Shown: piece by piece, positions 15,840-24,398 of the stretch
Layout of the letters: each line of letters begins with the position of its first letter
How positions within the stretch are numbered: position 1 is the stretch's first letter
NCBI GenBank assembly: GCA_964527215.1
Contig: CAZGNZ010000002.1
Location: 1-64,000, forward strand
Direction of reading: 5' to 3'
Origin: CAZGNZ01 sp964527215
Lineage (GTDB): Bacteria; Fidelibacterota; Marinisomatia; SCGC-AAA003-L08; JACNLC01
DNA length: 64,000 nt
Notes under the pieces: model-generated
Database searches by the model: none
Seen by the model: the letters and a program-made list of their open reading frames with translations, nothing else
Told to the model about the DNA's origin: nothing
Translations under genes and position numbers: made by a program

Positions 15840-16766
15840 ATGGATCATAAACACACCAAAGAATTTTATCAGGATAAAGTCATGTCGCTGACGCGGCTGC
15901 CGACTCTTCCTGTTATTGCAATGGAAATACTGCAGATCACGCGTGATGACAGTTTGTCCATCAACCAGCTGCTGCCAGTCATTGAAAAAGATCCGCCTGT
16001 TGCCATGCAAGTCCTGAAAGTGGCCAATTCTGCGTTTTACGGACTCAGTGAACCCATCGAATCACTTCGGCATGCACTGGTGATTATCGGGATGGAGGAG
16101 CTGAGCCATCTGGTTATGAGCTTTTCCGTGATTCGCGCCTTTGAAGACGGAGGCGGTGATTTGCACAAGCAGTATGAGAAATATCGTGAACAGACCACGC
16201 TCTGGAAAAGGTTCTGGGAGCATTCGTCCGCCTGTGCACATGTTTCCAATATCCTGAGCAAAAAGCTGAATCTGGACCTTGAACATGATGCCTATTCCCT
16301 GGGTCTTCTTCATGATATCGGCAAACTGGTCCTGTTCAAAATTGAGCCTAAATTATACCTGAAATCGCTGAACATCTCACGAAAGCGGAAGGCGACGGCT
16401 GCGGACGTGGAAGATGAAATTATCGGTGTAAATCATCAAGACGTCGGCTATTGGATTGCCAGCCGCTGGAAACTGCCGGAAGTGATCCAGCTTGGGATTG
16501 CCAATCACCATGCCCCTGAATTATCTCCGGACGAGGAATCACGGCTGCCAAGTGCATTGGTTCAACTGGCTGATATGATCGCTATTAACATGGGCTTTTA
16601 CTTCGGAACAGAGCTCATCAGGCAGGAACCCCACCGCACCGCCGGCTGGGAAATGCTGAAATCAAAAACAAAAATCCTGGATAATCTGGAATTCTCAGAG
16701 TTACTGGTTGCCATTGAAAATGACCTTAAGCAAATTGAAGATACTGTACAGTTAGTGGAATTTTAG
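15840..16766 (+). CDS. HDOD domain protein
   Basis: The 308-residue protein is an HDOD domain, a non-enzymatic relative of HD phosphohydrolases. Visible features are LTRLPTLPVIAMEIL, DPPVAMQVLKVANSAFYGL, LRHALVIIGMEELSHL, and LGLLHDIGKLVL. HDOD proteins are signalling modules found with chemotaxis, c-di-GMP and flagellar regulators. The HD residues in LLHDIGK are retained, so residual hydrolase activity cannot be excluded. The ribosome site is weak. It precedes cheR by 13 bases and is probably cotranscribed with it. No output or receiver domain is attached. Confidence 0.88.
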   Translation: MDHKHTKEFYQDKVMSLTRLPTLPVIAMEILQITRDDSLSINQLLPVIEKDPPVAMQVLKVANSAFYGLSEPIESLRHALVIIGMEELSHLVMSFSVIRAFEDGGGDLHKQYEKYREQTTLWKRFWEHSSACAHVSNILSKKLNLDLEHDAYSLGLLHDIGKLVLFKIEPKLYLKSLNISRKRKATAADVEDEIIGVNHQDVGYWIASRWKLPEVIQLGIANHHAPELSPDEESRLPSALVQLADMIAINMGFYFGTELIRQEPHRTAGWEMLKSKTKILDNLEFSELLVAIENDLKQIEDTVQLVEF

Positions 16767-16779
16767 TAAAAGGAATACG

Positions 16780-17652
16780 ATGGAGCGTCCACAATTCAAA
16801 CTGAATCGAATTGATTTAAAACTTAGTGATGCAAAATTCCTGGAAATCAGAGACCTTATCTATGAACGCAGCGGAATATTTTTTCCTGAAGGAAAACTAT
16901 ATCTTGTAGAAAGCAGGCTGGGCAGACGCGTGAAGGAACTCGGCATGACTTCATTTGAAGAATATGTCATGTATCTGAAAGGAATGATCAATAAAAACGA
17001 TGAGCTGAAAAAAATATATAATCTCATCACAATTAATGAAACCTATTTTTTTCGCTACGGCAAGCAGCTTGATGCTTTTATTCAGAAACTGCTTCCGGAA
17101 GTCATCAAAAAAAAGGAAGCGGAAGGCAAAAAGACTCTGAAAATCTGGAGTTCTGCCAGCTCTTCCGGAGAAGAACTGTACACGATTGCCATGCTGCTGA
17201 AGGAAAACCAGGGAATTAAACTGAAGGGCTGGAAAATAGAACTCATCGGGACAGATATTAGTCAAAAAATTCTGGATGATGCAAAAAATGCCGTGTACGG
17301 GAAGAACTCATTCCGCGGAAGCATGAATGAGTATTACAAGTCAAAGTATTTTGAATTGAAAGACGGCAAGTACGCTGTAAAAAATCCGCTGAAGGACAAT
17401 ATCAGTTTTGAATACCTGAATTTAAATGAAATTCGGAGTATCAGAAAAATGCGCGGGATCGATTTTCTTTTTTGCAGGAATGTGCTGATCTATTTTGATC
17501 TGGCGATGAAAAAAAAGGTGGTTCGCTCCTTTTATGATGTCATCAATCACGGCGGTCACCTGTTTCTTGGCGAAGCGGAGTCACTGCACGGCATCAGCTC
17601 GGCATTCAAGGTTGTTCACTTTCCGGGTGCATTTGTTTACTGGAAAGAATAA
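16780..17652 (+). CDS. cheR: Chemotaxis methyltransferase CheR
   Basis: CheR adds methyl groups from SAM to MCP glutamates for adaptation. The 290-residue protein has the N-terminal helical domain (residues ~14-90, including RSGIFFPEGKLYLVESRLGRR) and the Rossmann methyltransferase domain with ITINETYFFR, KIWSSASSSGEELYTIA, LIGTDIS and FLFCRNVLIYFD. Motif I reads SSASSSGEE, with Ser where many enzymes have ACS. The length and order are standard. AAGGA precedes the ATG. It sits at the boundary between the HDOD gene and cheY-cheA, so it is likely the main CheR of the system. Confidence 0.93.
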   Translation: MERPQFKLNRIDLKLSDAKFLEIRDLIYERSGIFFPEGKLYLVESRLGRRVKELGMTSFEEYVMYLKGMINKNDELKKIYNLITINETYFFRYGKQLDAFIQKLLPEVIKKKEAEGKKTLKIWSSASSSGEELYTIAMLLKENQGIKLKGWKIELIGTDISQKILDDAKNAVYGKNSFRGSMNEYYKSKYFELKDGKYAVKNPLKDNISFEYLNLNEIRSIRKMRGIDFLFCRNVLIYFDLAMKKKVVRSFYDVINHGGHLFLGEAESLHGISSAFKVVHFPGAFVYWKE

Positions 17653-18021
17653 ATGCCTGCGGTCTCGACGCGAATTCGGAAATTTTCAGGCGGTTTAAAA
17701 GAATTAACAATGACAAGTGAGATGGAATTTGACGTGTTTGCAGGATGTTACCGGTATTGTCAGGATAATCATTCCGGGTTGCCTGCCAAAGCAGCACTTG
17801 CCGGTCAACAAGCTGTGAACCAATCAACCCGGGTATCCATGTTGGAACCGGGAGTTGGTGAATATCCGGCAGGATCTGCAGCTGACAGCATTTTGAAGGA
17901 AAACAGCAGGTTTGATAAGTGCGAATTTCGATCAGTCGGCAAGCTGTTTTATCAGCCGCAGCGGGTTGATCCCGAAAGGCAGATGACGGATTTCAAAATT
18001 ATGCAATTTCGCAACGGGTAA
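17653..18021 (+). CDS. Hypothetical protein
   Basis: The 122-codon frame starts on an ATG immediately after the cheR stop; an internal ATG at 17710 is also possible. The product is hydrophilic with three scattered Cys and no recognised domain. It fills the space between cheR and cheY, and neither a Shine-Dalgarno nor a family match supports it strongly. It could be a genuine small gene of the signalling operon or an untranslated spacer that happens to be open. Confidence 0.35.
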   Translation: MPAVSTRIRKFSGGLKELTMTSEMEFDVFAGCYRYCQDNHSGLPAKAALAGQQAVNQSTRVSMLEPGVGEYPAGSAADSILKENSRFDKCEFRSVGKLFYQPQRVDPERQMTDFKIMQFRNG

Positions 18022-18041
18022 GTACTAATCATGGAGGTTAC

Positions 18042-18407
18042 ATGAAAAAGGTCATCTTGGTAGCAGATGATTCTTCGACAGTCAGAAAATTTGTTTCCTT
18101 AAGTCTGAAACTGAAGCAATATGATGTCATCACTGCTGAAGACGGGATGGACGCGCTTGAGAAAATTTCTCAAACACAGGTTGATTTGGCCATTGTGGAT
18201 CTGAATATGCCCAATATGGATGGATTTGAGCTGATTGAGACCATTCGAAATTCTGAAGACTATCAGAAACTGCCGGTGATCATTCTGTCATCTGAACGCG
18301 GTGAAAAATCCATTCAGCGGGGCAGGGAAGTAGGTGCTGACAGATATATCAATAAACCTTTTGATGCAGACAGGATACAGGAAACAGTAGAAGAGTGCTT
18401 TAAATAA
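18042..18407 (+). CDS. cheY: CheY-like response regulator
   Basis: A single-domain receiver of 121 residues. The acidic pocket is D9-D10, the phosphoacceptor D53 (VDLNMPNMDG), with SS near residue 86-87 (ILSSE) and K near 105 (NKPFD). CheA would phosphorylate it, and phospho-CheY binds FliM or FliN. AGG lies before the ATG (GGAGG). It directly precedes cheA by 17 bases. It is one of two stand-alone CheY proteins in this block; which one acts on the flagellar switch cannot be told from sequence. Confidence 0.93.
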   Translation: MKKVILVADDSSTVRKFVSLSLKLKQYDVITAEDGMDALEKISQTQVDLAIVDLNMPNMDGFELIETIRNSEDYQKLPVIILSSERGEKSIQRGREVGADRYINKPFDADRIQETVEECFK

Positions 18408-18424
18408 CGAACAGGCGGTGCAAC

Positions 18425-20548
18425 ATGGGCATGTATGACCAACTCGATGGGATGGAAGAAATCCTGAATGATTTTGTCGTTGAGACCAATGAATTAATTG
18501 AGCAGTTGAATGATGATTTGCTGACACTGGAAAACCGAAGTGATGATGCGGATCAGGTCAATCGTATATTCAGAGCGTTCCATACCATTAAGGGCACTTG
18601 CGGATTTCTGAATTTTACTGTTTGCGGTGACCTTGCCCACCATTCAGAGAATATCCTGAATATGATTCGAAACAACGAGCTGGATCCGAATCCGGATATC
18701 ATTGACAGCCTGTTGGATTCCGTGGACTGGATCAAAGAATTCGTTATTGATGTTGAGAACCGCACTGAGCGGGAATATGATATCAGCAGCATGGTGAATG
18801 CCATTGAAGATCTGATAGCCCATGCCGGCAGTTTTGCATCTCAGGAAAACCAGGACCAGAGCGGCAGTGACCTGCAGAATATTCCCGAAGAACTGATTTC
18901 CGAATTCGTATCAGAAGCAACGGAACTCATTGAGCTTCTCGACAATGAAATTCTAACCCTGGAGATCGAGGCTGGTGACGACGACTATCTCAACAGCATA
19001 TTCCGGGCTTTTCATACCCTGAAGGGCAACAGTGCTCTTATGGGATTGGAGCAAATGAGCACAATCGCCCATCATTCAGAGGATGTTTTAAACCTGATCC
19101 GGGAGAAAAAGCATGTACCGAAAAACCAGACGGTTGATGCGCTGCTGGGTGCTGTGGATCTGATGCGGGATACGGTTGAGGGGGTCAAGGAACACAAAAT
19201 AATTGATCTTGATGTGTCGGAACTGGAACATAAACTGATGGGAATTCTGGGGCTGGAAACCAAAAATACAATGCCCCGACCTGCTGCCAAAGCAACGGCC
19301 AAACTTGCAAAAAAAGCGACGGTCAAGAAAAGTGCTCAGAAAAAAATTGATCAAACCATTCGAGTGGATGTAGAGCGTCTCGACAACCTGATGAACCTTG
19401 CCGGTGAACTCGTTCTGGAAAAAAACCGCCTGATTCAGGTCTCCCAGGCCATCAACCGGTCTCACAGCGGTTCAAAGGATGTCGGTGATCTTGATTCTCT
19501 GAATAACAGCCTGGGCATGGTGACGACTGAAATCCAGGAAAGTGTCATGAAGATGAGGATGCTGCCCATTTCTTATGTCTTCAGGAAATTTCCCAGACTG
19601 GTGCGCGATCTGGCCAAGGACCGCAATAAAAAAGTTGACCTGCAGACGACGGGTGAAGATACTGAACTGGACCGCTCTGTGATTGAATCCATAGGCGATC
19701 CTTTTGTCCATCTGCTGAGAAATGCCGTGGATCATGGTGTCGAAAGCCCTGAAGAACGTCTGATTGCCGGAAAACCGGAAACGGGTGTCATTGCCCTGTC
19801 CGCTTATCAGGAAGGGAATAACATTGTCATCGAAATCGAAGATGACGGTGCCGGGATTGATCAGAAAGCAGTCATACAGAAAGCGCTGGATAAGCGATTA
19901 ATAACGGACGAGGAAGCCGGCAGAATGACCACGCGGGAAATTAACAACCTGATTTTTCGACCGGGATTCAGCACTGCCAAAGTTGTTACCGACGTGTCCG
20001 GGCGCGGCGTGGGTATGGACGTGGTCCATTCAAATATCTCCAAACTGAACGGTACGGTGGATATAAAATCCGAAATCGGCAAAGGAACAACATTCAAAGT
20101 CAAACTGCCGCTGACACTCACGATTCAAAGCGGAATGGTAGTAAGTATATACGATGAGCACTATATTATTCCATTGACAAATATTTTGGAAACCATCAAA
20201 CTGGAAGATGACATCCTGTTTGCAATCAAGGGAAATGAAGTAATCCGCCTTCGCGATGCTGTTCTCCCCATTATCAGGCTGGACGACCTGCTGAAAGTTC
20301 CGGAAAAGCTGGTGAATGGATCCGTTCAGTATGTTGTGGTTGTCAGTGTGGCCGAGAAGCAGATTGGACTGGTGGTGTCAAACCTGATTGGGCAGGAAGA
20401 AACCGTCGTAAAGCCGCTGGGCAGGGCAATGGGCAAAGTTCCCTTCATTGCGGGAGCAACAATACGGGGTGACGGTCAGATCAATCTAATTCTGGATGTC
20501 CCTGAAATCATCGAAGAACGCACACGGCTGAATGATATGAAGATATGA
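18425..20548 (+). CDS. cheA: Chemotaxis histidine kinase CheA with two Hpt domains
   Basis: A 707-residue soluble kinase. Two Hpt domains come first: H53 in FRAFHTIKG and H197 in FRAFHTLKG. A basic Ala/Lys linker (about residues 280-305) stands where the P2 CheY-binding domain would be. Then come the dimerisation domain (from TIRVDVERLDNLMNLAGELV), the ATPase domain with N box HLLRNAVDHGVE, G1 DDGAGID and G2 DVSGRGVGMDVV, and the CheW-like regulatory domain. Two Hpt domains and no clear P2 differ from the E. coli form. ATG 18425 or 18431 is the start. The stop overlaps cheB (ATGA), indicating coupling. Confidence 0.95.
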   Translation: MGMYDQLDGMEEILNDFVVETNELIEQLNDDLLTLENRSDDADQVNRIFRAFHTIKGTCGFLNFTVCGDLAHHSENILNMIRNNELDPNPDIIDSLLDSVDWIKEFVIDVENRTEREYDISSMVNAIEDLIAHAGSFASQENQDQSGSDLQNIPEELISEFVSEATELIELLDNEILTLEIEAGDDDYLNSIFRAFHTLKGNSALMGLEQMSTIAHHSEDVLNLIREKKHVPKNQTVDALLGAVDLMRDTVEGVKEHKIIDLDVSELEHKLMGILGLETKNTMPRPAAKATAKLAKKATVKKSAQKKIDQTIRVDVERLDNLMNLAGELVLEKNRLIQVSQAINRSHSGSKDVGDLDSLNNSLGMVTTEIQESVMKMRMLPISYVFRKFPRLVRDLAKDRNKKVDLQTTGEDTELDRSVIESIGDPFVHLLRNAVDHGVESPEERLIAGKPETGVIALSAYQEGNNIVIEIEDDGAGIDQKAVIQKALDKRLITDEEAGRMTTREINNLIFRPGFSTAKVVTDVSGRGVGMDVVHSNISKLNGTVDIKSEIGKGTTFKVKLPLTLTIQSGMVVSIYDEHYIIPLTNILETIKLEDDILFAIKGNEVIRLRDAVLPIIRLDDLLKVPEKLVNGSVQYVVVVSVAEKQIGLVVSNLIGQEETVVKPLGRAMGKVPFIAGATIRGDGQINLILDVPEIIEERTRLNDMKI

Positions 20549-21618
20549 TCACCGCTGTAATCATAGATGACTCCGCTTTCATGCGGAAAGCGCTTTCTGT
20601 CATGCTGGAATCTGATCCAGAGATAAAAATCGTGGGCACTGCCCGAGATGGGCAGGAGGGATATGAGATTGTAAAAAAACTGAGACCGGATGTGGTTACG
20701 GTTGATATCGAAATGCCCCGCACCAATGGTCTTGAATGTATTGAAATGATCATGGGCGATGTTCCCACCCCGATCCTGGTTGTGAGTTCCATCACAACTG
20801 AAGGGGCGGAAATCACGCTGGAGGCATTGAACAAAGGGGCCATGGATTTCATCCCCAAAGCCCAGTCATTTGTTGCGATTGACGTCACAAAAATTAAAGA
20901 AGAGCTGCTGGAAAAGGTCAGGGCCCTGACAAAACGCTCCCGTCGGCAGAGACTGCAGGCAAAAGGGGTAACGGCAAAACGGCACCGACAGGAATTGATG
21001 GAATCTCATGTGCCGGAGATTTATGACTTCAGCGGTAAAAAATTCTCAGCTGTGGTAATCGGGGTATCTACAGGGGGACCTCCGGTTGTACAGGAAATTT
21101 TGAAATCTCTGCCTTCAAATTTTCCGCTGCCAATAATGGTGGCACAGCATATGCCCAGAGAATTTACCGGCAGTTTTGCCAGCAGACTTGACAGTATATC
21201 CAAAATCAAAGTGAAAGAAGCTGCCAGCGGGGATCTTGTCACCCGCGGCACAGCCCTCATTGCCAGAGGCGGAAAACATTTGAAACTGCGTCGGGAAGGG
21301 ATACATGTCCGTGCAGAACTGGCAGACGATCCGGTTGATCTGCTGTATCACCCATCAGTAGATGTGCTTATGGAATCTGCCGCATCGGTGTACGGAAAAC
21401 CAATTCTGGCAATCATTCTGACCGGGATGGGAAAGGATGGTGTTGAAGGGCTGAAATTTCTCAAAAACAAGGGGGGGACAATCCTCGCTCAGGACGAAGC
21501 CACCTGCGTGGTGTACGGAATGCCAAAAGCAGCGGTGGAAGCCGGGTTAGCCGATGCTGTGCTGCCGGTAGGGGATATTGTTGCGTCACTGCAGACGATC
21601 AAAGCACAGATGATGTAA
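20545..21618 (+). CDS. cheB: Chemotaxis methylesterase CheB
   Basis: Full-length CheB of 357 residues. The receiver spans residues 1-120 with D8-D9 and phosphoacceptor D54 (VTVDIEMPRTNG). A basic linker follows (KRSRRQRLQAKG). The esterase domain holds GVSTGGPPV, VAQHMPREFTGSFA and ILTGMGKDGVEGL, the Ser-His-Asp triad. It demethylates or deamidates MCPs and is activated by CheA. It is translationally coupled to cheA and is the canonical partner of the CheR at 16780-17652. Confidence 0.96.
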   Translation: MITAVIIDDSAFMRKALSVMLESDPEIKIVGTARDGQEGYEIVKKLRPDVVTVDIEMPRTNGLECIEMIMGDVPTPILVVSSITTEGAEITLEALNKGAMDFIPKAQSFVAIDVTKIKEELLEKVRALTKRSRRQRLQAKGVTAKRHRQELMESHVPEIYDFSGKKFSAVVIGVSTGGPPVVQEILKSLPSNFPLPIMVAQHMPREFTGSFASRLDSISKIKVKEAASGDLVTRGTALIARGGKHLKLRREGIHVRAELADDPVDLLYHPSVDVLMESAASVYGKPILAIILTGMGKDGVEGLKFLKNKGGTILAQDEATCVVYGMPKAAVEAGLADAVLPVGDIVASLQTIKAQMM

Positions 21619-21631
21619 GAAAGGAATGGTG

Positions 21632-22003
21632 ATGACAGAACTGAAAGTACTGTTCGTTGAGGATTCGCCGACGATGCGTCGGATTATCATGAATTCGCTG
21701 ACAAAAATAGGATTTAAGGATGTAATAGAAGCTGAAAACGGCATCGATGCCCTTGAAAAGCTTGACGATAATGCGGTCGGACTTGTTCTTACAGATTGGA
21801 ATATGCCGGAAATGAATGGAGAAGAACTTGTTCGGGAACTCCGCAACCGGTCTGACTACCGGAACGTTCCGATTCTGATGATTACGACACGGGGAATGAA
21901 AGACGATGTCCTCACTGCTGTTAAAATTGGCGTAAACGGATATATCGTAAAACCTTTTACCCCTGAAATACTGAAGAAAAAAATCTTAAAGGTGCTTGAA
22001 TAA
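21632..22003 (+). CDS. cheY: CheY, flagellar switch response regulator
   Basis: A 123-residue receiver with D11 (VEDSPTMRR), phosphoacceptor D55 (TDWNMPEMNG), T in ITTRG and K in IVKPF. The TDWNMP signature and RRI(I) after the acidic pair are typical of classical CheY proteins that bind FliM. I chose ATG 21632, six bases after AAGGA; ATG 21626 is too close to it. It is followed by the CheZ-like gene, so this is the better candidate for the motor-binding CheY. Confidence 0.94.
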   Translation: MTELKVLFVEDSPTMRRIIMNSLTKIGFKDVIEAENGIDALEKLDDNAVGLVLTDWNMPEMNGEELVRELRNRSDYRNVPILMITTRGMKDDVLTAVKIGVNGYIVKPFTPEILKKKILKVLE

Positions 22004-22020
22004 GAACTGGAGTAATTTCT

Positions 22021-22632
22021 ATGACAAATTATAAAAATATGGATGAAATTATTGATCGGATACAGGAGATGCGGGGGTTCTTCCAGATCGGTGGTGAACT
22101 TATTCCGTTTCTTACCGATCTGTTTGTATTTCTGAAGGACATCCTGCCGCTTATGTCTGAAATGAAAATCTCAATGGTGGATTCTACCCATAAGCTCCCA
22201 ACCGCGCAGGATCGAATTGAAGATGTATCGCAGGCCACTGAAATGGCAACCACTGAAATTCTGGACAAACTGGATGCTATATCGGAAAAGGTGAACAGCA
22301 TTTCAACCAGCAATGACGGTATGAAGGAAGAAATTCAGTCAGCCATTCTGGATATCAATTATGCGCTTCAGTTTCAGGATATCACTTCCCAGAAACTGGA
22401 ACATGCCAACCGGATTCTGCGGGCGATATATGAAAAGTTCCAGCGGCTCTACACAACCCTTGAATCACTGAAACAGCAGAGTGATGTCAGCAGCAGAATT
22501 CTGTCATCAATCGGCATCGAAAATATAGAAGAAAAACTCTCTGAAGATCGGAAATCCTTCCAAAATGAAACCAAGGATATTGTCCGGCATGAAAGTATCT
22601 CCCAGGATGATATTGACGATCTGTTTGGGTAA
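22021..22632 (+). CDS. cheZ: CheZ-like CheY phosphatase
   Basis: A 203-residue, mostly helical protein. The key region LQFQDITSQKLEHANRIL carries D120 and Q124, spaced like the catalytic D143 and Q147 of E. coli CheZ. The C-terminus SQDDIDDLFG resembles both the CheY-binding tail of CheZ and the N-terminal CheY-binding segment of FliM (here LSQEEIDALL). It should speed loss of phosphate from CheY and is placed right after cheY. No CheC, CheX or CheD is in the window, so this is probably the only CheY phosphatase of the cluster. Confidence 0.9.
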   Translation: MTNYKNMDEIIDRIQEMRGFFQIGGELIPFLTDLFVFLKDILPLMSEMKISMVDSTHKLPTAQDRIEDVSQATEMATTEILDKLDAISEKVNSISTSNDGMKEEIQSAILDINYALQFQDITSQKLEHANRILRAIYEKFQRLYTTLESLKQQSDVSSRILSSIGIENIEEKLSEDRKSFQNETKDIVRHESISQDDIDDLFG

Positions 22633-22643
22633 ACTGGATTGAC

Positions 22644-22946
22644 ATGTTCGATGAGAATCCCATGAGCAGAGGAAAAATTTACAGTACCGGAAATCAGAAT
22701 GATAAGCCGGTAAAAGCCAAATCCCGGTCCGGCGTGATTAAAAAACGACAGGTCAGGGTCGATGAACCGCGCCGTATTGCTGTACGGGAGATTGCTGCAG
22801 ACAGTGAAAACGGAGATGCTGTTCAGCCGGTCATTGAAGACGGGCAGGTTGTGGGAGTGAACTATCAGTGCAGCTGCGGCAAACTGGTCCGAATTCGCTT
22901 CGAGTTTGAGGAACCTGTTGTTCCCACAGAAGAAGCGGAAGAATAA
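22644..22946 (+). CDS. Small hypothetical protein with CSCGK motif
   Basis: A 100-residue protein: basic N-terminal half (KKRQVRVDEPRR), then an acidic/hydrophobic segment with YQCSCGKLVRIRFEF, and a Glu-rich end. The two Cys could bind metal in a dimer. The spacing of 11 bases after cheZ suggests an operon. An ATG at 22662 (MSRGKIY) is an alternative start. I do not know the family or function; its place between cheZ and fapA hints at a motility role. Confidence 0.65.
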   Translation: MFDENPMSRGKIYSTGNQNDKPVKAKSRSGVIKKRQVRVDEPRRIAVREIAADSENGDAVQPVIEDGQVVGVNYQCSCGKLVRIRFEFEEPVVPTEEAEE

Positions 22947-23003
22947 CATGAATTTCTGTGAAAGGATTTGCACCCGTTTTTTTAAAATTGGATATACTCA
23001 GTA

Positions 23004-24398
23004 ATGGTTGAAATTCACATATCATATGATCGACTGACAGCCATGATCACTCTTCAGGGAGATGACCAGGTAACTGAGCTGGATATCAGAAATGCCCTGG
23101 CAGAAAAAGGCGTGACATTTGGAATCAAGGATGATGTGATCTCAGAAATCCAGAATTCCGTCATACCTGTTCAGAACGTGATCATTGCCGAAGGCATTAA
23201 GCCCCAATACGGACGGGATGGGAAACTGATATGGTATATCGAACATTTTGATTCAGACCGTCCCGCCATTACAGCCAGCGGACAGGCTGATTTTAAAAGT
23301 CTGAAACATTTTGAAAAAGTCAAAGCCGGGCAGGAACTGGTATCATGTGTCCCGGCAGTGGAAGGAAAGCCCGGAAGGGATGTTTTTGGAAATGCGTTGT
23401 CGCCAACCGGTCGGGAAGTGCAGCTGCCGACAGGAAAAAATGTTCGTATCAGCAAAGACGGCTTGACACTGATATCTGAAATTGACGGATTTGTATTCGA
23501 GGCTGATAAACGCGTCATTATTGATAATGTCTATCACATACCCGGGAATGTGGATTTTCATACCGGAAATGTTAAGTTCGACGGTTCGGTGGTTATCGAT
23601 GGGGATGTGCGTTCTGGATTTCAGGTCGAGGCAGTCGAATCCGTTTATATCGGCGGAAATGTGGAAGCAGCGGAAATCTATTCCCATCAGGGGGATATCT
23701 CCGTGCATCTTGGGATTGTCGGGCAGGGCAAGGCCAAACTCCTGGCCGGAAGAAATTTGAATTGCGGCTTCGTGCAGAATGCTTCGGTCGGGGTGCAGAA
23801 AAATGTTACGATCCGGCGGTATGCCATTAATTCCGAGATACTGGCCGGCGGAAGCGTGTTCGTGCGCGAAAACGAAGGACTGATTCGCGGCGGACGCATT
23901 ATTGCTTCCAAAACCGTTATTGCCAGAGAACTGGGCGCAGACCGCAAAATTCCTACCGAGGTAACCATCAGCGGTGAAAACAACGAGACCACCAATGTCC
24001 GCATCACCGGTATCGCCCGGGAAACGCGCCGGCTGCAGACACGGCTTGCCCTCTATCAGAAAAAAGTCCAGTTTTTTTCCCTGCTGCAGAAAAGCAAAAA
24101 AGAACTCAGTCTGGATAAAGAAAATGAATTTGTTCAGATGCAGGAAGATATAGCCAATATCGAAAAGAAAATCGATGATCTGGCAGTAGAAGAACAGGAA
24201 TTGATGAAAGGTCTGCGGCAGGAAATGCCCAGCAAATATATTCAGGTGACAGGCGAACTGCATGCAGGTGTGATTCTGAATATCGGAAGGCAGCAGTGGA
24301 TCTGCCGGGACAGTCTCAAAAATATCAAAGCCATTTCCAAAGGCGGCGAAATTATTTTTGAGGATCATGTTAACACCGTCGGAGGTGAGGATGAATGA
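23004..24398 (+). CDS. fapA: FapA/DUF342 family protein
   Basis: A 464-residue protein of the FapA (flagellar assembly protein A, DUF342) family. The N-terminal part has the Pro/Gly-rich DUF342 signature (AVEGKPGRDVFG, PTGREVQLPTGKNV), followed by a parallel beta-helix-like stretch (GNVDFHTGNVKFDGSVVIDGDV, read in pieces), and a C-terminal coiled coil (about residues 350-400: KKSKKELSLDKENEF). Relatives occur in flagellar and pilus clusters; Vibrio FapA affects flagellar assembly, but the mechanism is unknown. It overlaps the next response regulator by 8 bases. A long open frame on the opposite strand is a shadow. Confidence 0.88.
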   Translation: MVEIHISYDRLTAMITLQGDDQVTELDIRNALAEKGVTFGIKDDVISEIQNSVIPVQNVIIAEGIKPQYGRDGKLIWYIEHFDSDRPAITASGQADFKSLKHFEKVKAGQELVSCVPAVEGKPGRDVFGNALSPTGREVQLPTGKNVRISKDGLTLISEIDGFVFEADKRVIIDNVYHIPGNVDFHTGNVKFDGSVVIDGDVRSGFQVEAVESVYIGGNVEAAEIYSHQGDISVHLGIVGQGKAKLLAGRNLNCGFVQNASVGVQKNVTIRRYAINSEILAGGSVFVRENEGLIRGGRIIASKTVIARELGADRKIPTEVTISGENNETTNVRITGIARETRRLQTRLALYQKKVQFFSLLQKSKKELSLDKENEFVQMQEDIANIEKKIDDLAVEEQELMKGLRQEMPSKYIQVTGELHAGVILNIGRQQWICRDSLKNIKAISKGGEIIFEDHVNTVGGEDE

